64,000 nt of DNA from Rhypophila decipiens (taxonomy: Eukaryota > Ascomycota > Sordariomycetes > Sordariales > Naviculisporaceae): positions 310,001 through 374,000 of the forward strand of contig MU858048.1 of the NCBI GenBank assembly GCA_033297075.1. The letters are read 5' to 3'. The stretch's first letter is position 1. Every line of letters begins with the position of its first letter. Positions 1 through 11,300 of this stretch are shown one piece after another. The position numbers and the translations under genes are program-made. The notes under the pieces are model-generated. The model was not told where the DNA came from. It saw only the letters and a program-made list of their open reading frames with translations, and did not search any database.

Positions 1-683
1 GGAAAGAACTACAGCCGAGGGTAACTTGAGGATGGGGCAGTTACAGTGGAATTGTGTACCGCAGCGTATCGCGAAGTGGAAGGTTTGGCACCAAGCATCA
101 TCAATGGTTGCATCCACGGCACGAAACGTTCCTGGTCTGATGTCACTGGAATGCAGCTGCAGATGGGGTTGGATGGTGCTAAGCTTTATTGTTTAATCGG
201 GGTGTGCATCCACCGAAATATCTTTACGCATATATGCATAATATAGTGACATTTAGTGAACTGTGAATGGTATAAAACCTCTAGTGAATTATACCGTGAT
301 GAGCAATGGTGTAGATTACTCAACGGTAGGAACAACTCTGGATATTTCTATGTGAGTCTCCCAAAGCTGCTCTTCAAGAGCTTAACCCTAGCTAACCTAT
401 TTTATCAGACCAAAACTACTCCAAATCTAAATTGCAAACTTTCCCGAGATCTCATCTCACCAACATAAGGCTCCTTCGCAGTATCGGATTCATCTCGGGG
501 ACGATTGCTTCAAAAGAGCCTCAGCAACTACATACACTTTAGGACCGGACAAACAATTTCTTGGAACCAGCAGGGCAACAAGCTAGCGATTTCACCTCAC
601 GCCTGATTCATACCTCCTCCCCTGGCCTTCTTGCTGCTCCTCACCAAATATTAGAGACATAAAGGAGCAAAACGAGACTCAAA
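1..683. other. Intergenic region upstream of POP8
   Basis: No supported gene. The short open frames here have no recognisable family and no splice logic. A TATA-like tataaaa lies at about 271-277, roughly 400 bp before the POP8 start, too far to assign with confidence. The last 100 bases before the ATG are C- and A-rich, as is usual for a fungal leader. Confidence 0.6.
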
Positions 684-1310
684 ATGGCAGACCAAATGGA
701 CATAGACCTCCCAGAGGAACACCACCAACCACCCCAAACCACAATTCCGAGTCCCGACAAGCCAAACCAAAACCAACCCCAGTCTCAACAATCTCAAAAG
801 AAGCAGTCCTCCTCCTCGTCCTCAATAAGGGAATTAACAACCTGCACCATAAAATTACCACCATTCGCCTACGTGCACCTCTCAACACTATCATCCCTCT
901 CATCGTCAGGAGCACCCATAACAACGCCCGCCAACCCCAAGCCAGCGACAACAAAAGAAGAATCATCACGAGAAATAATAGACCCCCTCCAAGTACGATC
1001 CTACTGCACCGCCGCTCTCCAACGATTCCTAGGCGACACAGGCGCAGCCATAGTCCCCGATATCCTTCTCATTCGTAGCAGCAGCAGCAGCAGCAAAAAA
1101 GGCCAAAAAGAAGAAGCAGACATTTACCTCCGTCTACCGAGGCAAGATCTAGGCGCCTTTGCAGCGGCCATCACCGCCTATCCGGGTCGTCGACAGGTGT
1201 CAAAGGGGAACGAGGACCGTTGGCTTCTTCTCCAGATCCAGAGCTGTGGCGACTGGTTGGGGAGTCTGATTGGGAAGGCGGAGGAGAAGGATATTTGGGA
1301 TCGGGATTGA
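684..1310 (+). CDS. POP8: RNase P/MRP subunit Pop8-like protein
   Basis: Single-exon frame of 208 residues; the ATG sits in a good context (CTCAAAATGG). Residues 1-48 are a Gln/Ser/Pro-rich disordered leader. A Pop8-like domain follows: LPPFAYVHL at about residues 59-67, VRSYCTAALQRFLGDTGAA at about 104-122, an alternating strand IYLRLPRQD, and a C-terminal GDWLGSL. This order matches what I know of the fungal Pop8 domain of nuclear RNase P and RNase MRP, which process pre-tRNA and pre-rRNA. A Ser run near residue 131 is encoded by an AGC repeat and probably marks a loop. It is convergent with the phosphatase gene downstream. The family assignment rests on these short motifs, so it is good but not certain. 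Confidence 0.72.
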   Translation: MADQMDIDLPEEHHQPPQTTIPSPDKPNQNQPQSQQSQKKQSSSSSSIRELTTCTIKLPPFAYVHLSTLSSLSSSGAPITTPANPKPATTKEESSREIIDPLQVRSYCTAALQRFLGDTGAAIVPDILLIRSSSSSSKKGQKEEADIYLRLPRQDLGAFAAAITAYPGRRQVSKGNEDRWLLLQIQSCGDWLGSLIGKAEEKDIWDRD

Positions 1311-2071
1311 TCAACTCCCACATCGTTGTTACTCGTATCAAGGACGGGATAGCGGACCAAGTCTACCGATAGCCATGGAGGATTCCATGGTAAATACCTA
1401 GTCAAACTGCAATACCTGGCCAGGGGCCGCCTTGCTCGCGACGTCTAAGGACCTTGATATATTGTGAAATAGACCCTGTACAAATCGAGTATATGCATGG
1501 TCTTTACAATAATCACGCATTAATAAAGTCGTTTACAGGCCTGGTACCCTTCCTTGTTCAAACGGGTATACCAATTTGACTATTTACCGTGAAATGCTGT
1601 AGGCACAAAGGCAAAAATACAATGCCAAAGCTTTTGTATCCCGACCATGTTGTATCATTTTTATTACGTGACGCCTATAGAATGCATAATGCAATGCATG
1701 CCTACCTTAACATACAAGCCGAGAGTAAAGACCGGAGAGATATTGTAGACGACTAGAGAGCCAGCCATGACACCACCCGAGAGCAGACCCCGTGCTACAG
1801 TCCTTCGACCCTTGAACATGTCGTGCCATGTCGGGCAGAATACCGCACCCCGACGACTCCGGATTTGAAAGATGCATTTCCCAACCCATTTCGTTTCGTT
1901 TATTCCTCTCGTCAGTGTATGCTTTATATAGTCCCGACTTATCAGATCATTTTCTCCAAGCCTTCGAATAGGCTCCCGTCGTTTATGTGGGACGGGCGGG
2001 CAAATCATGGCATGGCTACCGTCATGGGCATCTGTATTACATTTTGAGTTGTATTTGTTGCTAGGCTTGAA
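1311..2071. other. Intergenic region between convergent genes
   Basis: Contains the 3' ends of POP8 (+) and the phosphatase gene (-). It is AT-richer than the flanking exons. I see no gene, RNA gene or repeat in it. Confidence 0.6.
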
Positions 2072-3918
2072 TCACATTAGAGATGACATGACGGAGCTTT
2101 GTGCGTAAGCCTGTTACGATAATTGTCAGTAAAAGTACCTTGATACCATTTAGGGAGTGATAAAACATACCATGGGCCGGATATTGGGGTGAGGTACGGC
2201 ATCGAACTGATGGAACCGCAACTTGAGATCCGGGCCGACGTTGATATATGCTCCTCTGTTCTCTGTCATGTCGCAGTACTTGGGGGCAGAGAATACTACC
2301 GAACCATGTTAGCAAACAGCATATGGCGACAAGCGGATTGGACAGACATACCAGTAATGCATTTCCCGTCATGCTCCTCCTCATAACCATCCATACGAAC
2401 CTCGTGGCTACGAATAACAGCCTCCAAGCCGTTCCTCTCGCAGAACCTCTTGGTGATATCAGGTCCGAACTGCATTCCCACGCCACGTTTGCTGGGACCA
2501 CGGCCAGGTTCCTTCTGGGGGTCGGTCCAGAGCATCTCCATCATGAGGCCGGCCTGGCCAGGCTGTCGCTGCTTGTGCCTGTCGAGCTTCCGAATGTCAT
2601 CCAACGTAACGTTATCATCCGAGAACAAGCCGCCGTGCAACACGAAGTACTTGTGTCCGATCAGTGTAGCGAGGGGCAGAGCTGAGAAACTCTCCGAGAA
2701 GAGCTTGAAGATTCTGTACAGATTGAAGGTCAGTTTTCAGTCTTGCAGACACTTCGGACTTGTCTTTTATCTCACCTCTCGTTGTATTTATGCTTGCATT
2801 CGCCCTCAAACCCGTATACCCTGTTCATGTCGTCTGTCTCGTGGTTGCCACGGTTGATGAAGAAATTCTTGGGGCGCAGCCACTTGTACGCGTAAAGAAG
2901 GAATGCAATCTCAGTCGACCAAGAACCTCTGTCGACGAAATCGCCATTGAAAAGATACCAATGCTTGTGGCTGGGCGTGCCATTTAACCGGAAAAGCTCC
3001 ATCAGATCAAAGTATTGGCCTACGGCGTTTATTAGTACCAGTATAATCACGACAGCAGGCCTGGGGGGACTAACCGTGGGTGTCACCGCAGACCGTGAGC
3101 TCCACGCCCTCTGGAACATCTGTTTCGACCATCGTGGGCTCGTTGTAGACAATATTTCGTACCGCAATGATGATCTGATAGGCGTATTTCTTGTGGATGT
3201 ATTTTCCGTTCTTGAATCTTTCCGTCATATCGTCAATGAACTCTTGGGTCATTTCCTTGCCCAGCCGCGCGCCATCGTACGTATCCTCGACATGTATACT
3301 GTCAACATCAAGACCTTCGGCAGCCGAGGGCTCGTCGCCGACTTCGATGGCGGCGAAGAAGGCCAGTTGGCGGACAATCTTCTCGCACTCGACAAGCTTG
3401 AGTTTGGCATCCTTATTGCCAGGGTCTATTTTGACACAGGTCTTGAAGTCCCTGACGGCCTCCTTGGGCTTGAGGATGGCAGCATGGGCAGTAGCACGAC
3501 GGTAATATGCCTAAAGTCTCACAAGCGCTCCTGTTAGCGACTGTCCTCGGGGGATGTTCCTAGCGCCTCCCTGCTCCGAGGTAGGGGGGCCGAGGGAGAG
3601 GAGCTGCGCACCTTGATGAAGTCTGGTTTGAGTTCAATCGCCTTGGTTGCATCCCGAATGGCGTATCCATATGCTTCCGTCTTCAAGTAGGCCTACGAAT
3701 GGGATTCAAGTAGTCAGTCACGCGAGCACTTGCGCCAGTTGGAAAAAGAGTGGGGTCGGTTGACAGACCTGTGAACGATTTGACCAGAATGTAGGCTCTT
3801 GGTCGTTGAGCTCGATAGCTTTGGTGTAGCATTCGATCGCCTTGGGCCAGTCGTGGGCGCCAAAGGCCTTGTTTCCTTCGTTCTTGAAGGCTATCGCCTG
3901 TTCCTGAGGGGTCGCCAT
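2072..3918 (-). CDS. PPT1: Serine/threonine protein phosphatase 5 (PP5/Ppt1)
   Basis: Seven exons rebuilt from splice sites and phase: 3918-3769, 3692-3612, 3510-3075, 3019-2776, 2713-2352, 2295-2171 and 2110-2072, giving 478 residues, close to the usual PP5 length of about 500. The N-terminus carries TPR repeats (KNEGNKAFGAHDWPKAIECY, then FWSNRSQAYLKTEAYGYAI) that in this family bind Hsp90. The C-terminal PPP phosphatase domain has the metal and catalytic motifs GDTHG, GDFVDRG, GNHE, LHGG and RSHE, and the final SAPKYCD and PNIRPMAYA match the PP5 tail that packs on the TPR domain. All introns are GT-AG, and phases agree across every junction. Known role of the family: an Hsp90-associated phosphatase active on chaperone clients. 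Nothing appears broken. Confidence 0.95.
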
Positions 3919-5069
3919 TGGTTTCTCTTACCCTTCCAGAAGCGGTTCGAACTGGCAGCTGCTATGTCGAGCAAGGAGCATGCGAAAACGACTTGTATAT
4001 AGTCAAAGCGAGTGGTAAGAGTATTTTTTGAACCTATAGATGGCCAGGTAGGACCGAAGCTCGGGAAGGGAGTTAGGTTGCGCGGGTTCACAAAGAATAA
4101 AAAGATTCAAAGCGTTTCCGGATGGTTGCTGGTCAGGCAGAACTTGTGCCTCAAGGTTGTCGGTTTGCGCAGATCGGAGGACAGGGGAGCCCTGATCGTG
4201 CAGCATCGAAACCAGAGCCTGGGCACTGTGGAGAGGCAAATGTTGGAGTAGGTGCGGGATAGATGCATAACATGCCCCTCATGCTTTTAACGGGCTGGCG
4301 TGGGGGCCTTCTAGAATTGTGAAAGAATTCCGTCTGTAGGGTGTTCCACCCATCCTTGATCCATCTTTCACTCCGAGCGAGTCAGGGGAGAAAAGACGTT
4401 TCTCTCGTCCGCGGGTTTTCAATAGCACAGGCAATGGAGCCGGGATAGCACAACGGGCAAATATCACAATCTCACGAAGGATGCTTTTCCAGAGCGTGGG
4501 GTGGATAGCGGCGTAGTACAAAGCTTACTTGCTCCAGCCGCATCTGACTGTATTCACACTGTTACGTTGGACACAGACACGGCGGCTTCATATTCTCAAG
4601 AAGACCGCTACTCTGTGATCTGAACCTGGTGCGTAGGACTGCAAGTGCACATGTACGGGTTAGCAATATGTATGCCGGAACGCATGGCGCTCGGCAAACC
4701 TGGCCCGGGCCCATACCAAGCAAATCCAACGGGCCGTTCCGGGAGGTCCCACAGTTGGATCGGCCCCGATCGCACTCCGTCTAGTCTGCTAGAGTCGATA
4801 ACTCTGGTACGTAGCTTATTACCATAGGATAGTATACTCAAGGGACAAGGTTGACTTGCCTGTTAGTCTCGTCACTTCAAACCTACTGGTTGTGAATCAC
4901 AGTTCTATGCGAAAGGCCATCAGCCCCGATTGAATGCCAGCAAGATACTCGTCGATAAAAGGTGCAAGATAAAGCACGGCGGGCCTTTTATTCCAACTAC
5001 GTATGATCGTAAGGTAGACCACCCCATCCGAGATATGACGTCGTTAAGAGAGTGTCCTACGGGGTATTG
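3919..5069. other. Intergenic region (PP5 promoter and 3' flank of the next gene)
   Basis: No gene supported. It holds the upstream region of the phosphatase gene and the 3' flank of the small membrane protein gene. The open frames here are short and lack family resemblance. Confidence 0.55.
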
Positions 5070-5647
5070 TCACCTTGTTCTAATGTCACCCGACTCCTCG
5101 TCGCTATCATCCATGAATCCCTCTTCGAGACTATTTCCAGTAGAGTTAGTCATTTATGCGCTGTAATCAAGAATTTGAGAAAGGATGCTTACTCTCTGCT
5201 TAACCTTCTGGTCGTATCCGCATGGGCCGCCGCAGCATGCCTGTCCCTTTCGAGCACCGCTCTTGCCGAATCATCAACCTCGCTTAGTTCCTCCCCTTCC
5301 TCTGAATCGTAGCCCGCGTCTGATGTCCCGCTCTCGGCAATGACCAGGCGATCTTGTAGTCTAGTCCTCCAATTCGACGGCACCAACCACTGGGCAATTC
5401 CGTTCTGTATCCTCGCGCGGAGTGACAATGTGCCGTTCGAGATGGAGTCTAACGGTAGGTATTGGCTGTAGCGATTCCTATAACGACGCCATAAAGGGAT
5501 GAGGAGATATGTTGAGACGAGGAAGATGATGAGCGAGATCACGGCCGGGATGGCGAGTGTCTGGGCAGAGCGCGCGGTCAGATTGAGAGACGCAGGAAGG
5601 AAATATGATGAGATCCAACGATGCCATCGAATCGCAAACAGAATCAC
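5070..5647 (-). CDS. Conserved-looking small single-span membrane protein, function unknown
   Basis: Proposed exons are 5647-5205 and 5130-5070, giving 167 residues. The first frame alone would end at residue 152. Splicing a GTTAAG donor to an AAATAG acceptor, with a good branch site (TGACTAAC) just upstream, instead gives an acidic tail containing DDSDEES, which continues the acidic run already present in exon 1. A second donor (GTAAGC, 13 nt downstream) would give a different short tail. Residues about 33-54 form one hydrophobic segment (AIPAVISLIIFLVSTYLLIP) followed by basic RRYRNRYSQY. The rest is probably a cytosolic, acidic, Ser/Glu-rich tail. I do not recognise the family and assign no function. 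Confidence 0.65.
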
Positions 5648-8303
5648 AGACAGACCTTTATAACCGCCACAGAAGCCCCCATCTCAGCCGGGAGCGGACT
5701 CGAAATCCTCGATCAGAGCAAGCGAGAACCTTGAGGGCCAGTCGAAAAGATGCGGATGAATTATATGCGGGGAGGTCGGGATGCGAGGCCTTCAACAGAC
5801 GGCAAGAGACGTAAATCCGTAGTACCGCATTGGGTCAATCCGGAGGCTCGATATGAGAAAGGAATGCCGCTTTGGTGGTTGGTTTTGGAGGTCCAGTCTT
5901 GACAGACAATGGCGAGCGAACAACGAGGCTGAACCTGGCTGGAAAACGATGTCCAGCACAGGCGAGTTGCACACGTAATATGTGTTTCCTTGGCCTTGAT
6001 TGATTACGGTAAGCTCTGATTGGCGATGCCCCACAAAATAATCACAGAGCTTCTGGAAGGCCTGGATCACTGGAGCGGGGCCGAGGGCCCGCTGGCCAAT
6101 TTGAACACTTCTACATGTACTGCACTTCACCGCAAGCCTCAAGAACTACAAGGACGGCAATGACGGCTACCGAGTAAAAGGTCGTCGTTTGCTTCATCCA
6201 CCCGTTGAAAACACCCGACACCGAGATATTATGCTCCATGCTTCATTAGGCTCATGTGGGATGAACCTTGGTGGCCTCGGAAATCGGAATAACCCACACA
6301 TAGAGAATCTGAGCTTCTTATTAGGGGCGTGCCGTGGTCCATTATTTACAGCACAGGAAAAGTGTCCTGGCTCTCGGTTCGTCTATTAGATTGCCACCTT
6401 ATTTTAGTGTTAAGCTTTCCAGATTCCAGAGAAGCCCTATGCAATTATTATATATATATCGCCGGACGTCCCTGCTCCTCTGGTATTGGCTGAAGAGTGC
6501 ATCATGTGTGTGCGAAAATAGGGGTTAAGGGGTGAATGCTTCTTCACGAGTGTCTTCTTTTCTGATAGACATTCTGGCGATTCTCATTGGACATGTAAAG
6601 AAACACTATCCAAAGAACCCATCCCCATTTGGGATGGTTACTATAGGGACCAGCCAACCACATGGTGGTGATTTGGTGCAGCCAGGAGATGAATGTCACC
6701 TGCAAGTGATTGAACGAGAGGGAGGCAGGGAGGGTATGTACATGTACCTGCAGGGTCTCACTCTCCGCCACTGGCTCTTTGTTTTCTTCACCATGATGGT
6801 CGTTTCGGTTCTGGAGAGCGGGCAATAAGGTAGTTCATATCGCTCGTGCGAGCTGAGAACTTTTATATTCATGGTCCATGAGGAGTGTAAGACTGTTCTG
6901 AAGTGTGTAACTTGATTGAATGGAAGCTTTTGATGTACTTTGCCTGGCGTACGGATTACGGAGTACCGATACAGTATCTGTACATGCATAATGTACCAGA
7001 TGCTCGGCATCACATGGGCAGCTGCAGCACTCACCATCAAGTTATATTGTACCACATCTCCAACAACCGTATTCTCTCCCGCAACTCAATAACGATCCAG
7101 CGAATTTTGATATTGCTTGTTCAAATTACTCATCTCTATGGAAAAGAGAGACGATTTGTTTTGAGAGTTACACAGACTCCAAGTACCCGGAGAAGCAGGT
7201 ACCTTACTATATCCGTAAGTGGGTTGCATACGGATAAAGCACGGGCAGCTCAATGCAAAGACAGTGGCGCACTCCACAGTCTCTTCCCCTGCTGTGTGCA
7301 TTTAGTGCGCCGTGCTTTCCCTCCTCACCCGCTCCAAGTTGGGGTTGTGTCAAGACGTTCAGGGGAGGATCACCAGCTAGACCTGTTTCAGACCATGGAA
7401 ACCCCTTTGCCTTATCGATGTTGCGCGATTCTGTTCCCAGTGCACTGTGCACTGAATTGCCCGCGAATCTACAACCGTCCATATCGCCTGTTGCCCCGAG
7501 TTTGATTTTGCATAGTTGTGGCCGCGAAACAACTCTGATCGCTCATTCGAAACGTTGAAACAACAACGCTCCTTTTTCACAAACTGGGTCGCCGTTTCCG
7601 GATTACGCATCCATCCCCAGTACAAGCGCTACAGGTGGCTGGTTCATTCCCGTACAGTACATACAGTACCTTGGGCATATACAGGGACTCTCCCAGTCGC
7701 AGGCCCCGCGCTTCTTCGTTTACGACAAACGATTCTCCATCAGACCTCCGCTCTGTCACTTTCCGCAGTATTAGCTATCATCTCAGGGCTCCTCGCTGTG
7801 AGATTGATCATTGTTCAAAGTCAAACCAGCTTTCGATTCGGATCAAACGACGACTGCTGCTCATGTGGACGGCTGCTTTGGTCTGACGTTGTACCAAAAG
7901 TCTACAAAACGACTTTCCGTATGTGACCATATCCGCGCTCCTTCCGGCTCCTTACTGTGCAATCCTTGAACCAAATCTCGTCGACCCAAAACTCATGCTA
8001 ACTGTCCTTGGTTCATGCATAGTACCCGACTAGATCACCACAACCACCCTAGCTTTACAAAACTGCTGCTTCTCGACGCGCAGCCAACTTGCTGAAATTC
8101 CAAGACCACGATGCGATTCCTGCTCGGTTTGAGACGCCGAGTCCATTGACGGAAAACTTTCGCAAAACTCCCGCCCCATCAGCCGGTCGAAGCTCGCATT
8201 GATTGCTAGATCCCGTCCCGCGGCTCTTGCTGAGAAACCTCTTCGCAACCGGATCGCTACATTATTCTAGGGTCACGGCTGTTTCACACGTCCCGTCTTT
8301 ACC
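5648..8303. other. 2.6-kb upstream region of the formin gene
   Basis: Lies between the divergent membrane-protein gene (-) and the formin gene (+). The open frames (for example around 6900-7505) have no domain character and look like chance. A TACGGAGTA motif is at 6957-6965 and a GTAC-rich near-palindrome at 7652-7670. The last few hundred bases are C/T-rich and likely belong to the formin leader. Confidence 0.5.
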
Positions 8304-11300
8304 ATGTCTTCTCACGACAAATCCAGGACCTCGTCGGGCGGCGGAGGAAAAGCCTCATCCTTCTTCTCGCGGTCGAGACACAAGGCGGACAAACGAAATA
8401 CCAGTGACGAGGGCCGCTATTTGGCGCCCCAGCAAGGAGACGCAAGCTCGGTGAACTCGCGCAACTCACGACACCAACGAGAGTCATCGGTCGTATCTGT
8501 TCGCCCCGAGTCGCCAGAGTCTGGTCTCAACATGATGGCCGGCGTCATGACCACGATACCATACGACACTGTCTCCGCCGGCCGCCGGTCGCCAGTCCCC
8601 ATGGACTACCTGCCGAAAGGGGACCAGATGCCCGTTCAACGAGAAATATTACCGCATCAGTTGAACAAGGCGACTAGCGACTTTCACCAGTACCCGTCCT
8701 TCGAGCCAGCTACACCATCACCATACCAAACTAATATCAGTGGCCCGAGGCCGCCACCGGGTGCTTCCAATATAACCATGGCCTCCACCGGTGGGAGGAC
8801 GACGCTTCAACAATGGGGCCCCCCAAGGGACAGCACGGCGACGGCATCATCGAATTACAAGTACAACTCTTACATGACATCTGCAGGCCGCAGCTCGGGC
8901 GACAACTCGAGTATTTTCTCTTCAGGTAACCCAGGACCCTACTTTGAACAATCTGGAACGAATCGCTCATCCAGATTAGCACTGCCTACTGCCTCGTCGC
9001 AGTCTTCCCACCTATCCCAACACTCGCATCGAGACTCGCACCGTCTAACTAAAACAACAGGAGGTTACCAGAGTACCGAGACCTTCAGCTTCCCCAAGCC
9101 GGACGACGACAATGTGATCGAGCAAATGTTCCTGGCCCTCATGCAAAAGCGAGGATGGCATAACCTCCCGGACCAAGCTAAACGACAGATGCTCGCGTAC
9201 CCGCCCGTCAAGAAATGGACCCTTATTCACAACGACCGACTCACGGAATGGCAAGGAGAGCAGAAGCGCAGGCAGACGGCCAAGATGGGCCAGTACAGCA
9301 GCGTGGATATTGCGCAATCTTCAGACGAGGAGGGGAGCCCGGAATGGTATGTGCGCAAGGTCATGGACAACAGCCTCGACTCGAAGGGTCTGGCAAGCTT
9401 GGAGGTCAATCTACGGACGCAACAGATTGGTTGGGTCAAACGATTTACCGAATGCCAGGGTCAGGTCGCCCTCACCAGTATCCTGCTGAAAATTAATCGC
9501 AGGATGGCGCTTGGCCCGTCAGCGGACGCCGGAAAGGGGGACAAACAGCTTGACAGGGAGTACGACATTGTCAAGTGCTTGAAAGCGCTAATGAACAACA
9601 AGTTCGGCGCAGACGATGCTTTGCACCACCAGCAAGTCATTGTGGCATTGGCTACATCCCTCATCTCGCCTCGCCTCACTACCCGGAAACTGGTCAGCGA
9701 AGTCTTGACGTTCCTGTGCCACTGGGCCGATGGAAAGGGACATGTCAAGGTTATCGAGGCCCTAGATGTGGTCAAGGCGCAACAGGGCGAAAATGGCCGC
9801 TTCGACGCCTGGATGCGTCTCGTCGAAGTCACGATCGATGGGCGCGGGAAAATGGGCAGTCTTGTCGGTGCCAGCGACGAGGTGCGCAGTGGTGGTATCG
9901 GCATGGAGAACCTCCTGATGGAATATGCTGTCGCTACGCTCATCCTGCTCAACATGCTGGTTGACGCCCCTGACCGGGACCTACAACTGCGTGTGCATAT
10001 CAGGGCCCAGTTCACAGCATGCGGCATCAAGCGCATCTTGAACAAGATGGAGGCCTTCCAATATGACCTGATTGACAAGCAGATTGAGCATTACCGGAAC
10101 AACGAGGCTATTGACTATGAGGATATGCTCGACAGGGAAAACAACAGCATCAAGGATAGCATTGAGGGAGAGGTCAAAGATCTCAATGATCCGGTGCAGA
10201 TTGTGGACGCAATCCAGCAGCGTCTGAAGGGAAGCAAGACTCAGGATTATTTTATTTCGGCGCTTCAACACCTGCTCTTGCTCCGAGATAACGATGGTGA
10301 AGAACGACTACGCATGTTCCAGCTCGTCGACTCGATGCTCAGCTATGTGGCCATGGACCGGCGGCTCCCCGACATGGACCTCAAGCAGAGCTTGAACTTC
10401 ACAGTCCAGAGCTTGCTGGACAAACTTCACACCGATTCAGAGGCTCGGCAAGCTCTCGATGAGGCGCTGGAAAGCCGGCAGATAGCGGATGCCGCCATGG
10501 CGGAGAGAGATGAGTTGGCAGCAAGAATAGCCCTGGGCGCGGATGGTCTTGTTGCAAAACTCCAAAAGCAGATAGACGAGCAGTCGAGATACATTGAGGC
10601 TCAAAGGAGGCGGGTTGAAGGGCTCAAATCTGAATTGGAAAGTCTCCAAACGTTGCGTGCAAAGGAGGCACAGCGCAATGAGCTCGAAACACGAGAATTA
10701 TACCTCATGCTTCGAGATGCTCAGGACGTGGCTGCTTCCAATGCTGTTAAAGGCGGCGCTGCTAAACTGGGCGAAGAAGACCCGGCTCGCATGCAAGGCA
10801 TCCTGGACCGTGATAGGCTCATGGAACGGCTGCAGATGCAGATCGAGAGGCAGAAGACACAATTCAAACTTGAAGGAAGAGTATGGGGTGAAGCAGTTGG
10901 CCCGTCGGATCGACTACGGGCCCTCCGCGAAGAGATGGAGGGCTATGGCGAAGAAGCTGCTTCAGGCGAGGGACTGGATTCCAGAGACTTCACCCACAGC
11001 ATGCTTGGGAGTGTCAAACGATCAACCAAGATACCGAGGAAACCTGTCGGCTCTCGTGGTGAGGCTGCTGCTGAAGGCATCGTGGAAGAGAGTGATGACG
11101 TGGGAGATGGTGAAGACGTTGTGTATGAGAAGCCCCGGCTGGTCGAGATCAAACGACCCGTCCTGGATCCCAAGCAGGCCAATGGAATGTTCAACGAGCT
11201 CGCCGGAAAAGTTAAAAGGTACGATGCTAGTGATTCCGAGGATGGTGACGGTGTTACTACCGGCCCATCTCACCCTAGCATGGAATCCCAAGCCACCCCG

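Noticed and set aside
6903..7505. 200-codon open frame on the plus strand upstream of the formin
   Set aside because: The product has no segment resembling a folded domain and its composition does not match neighbouring genes. Treated as noncoding.
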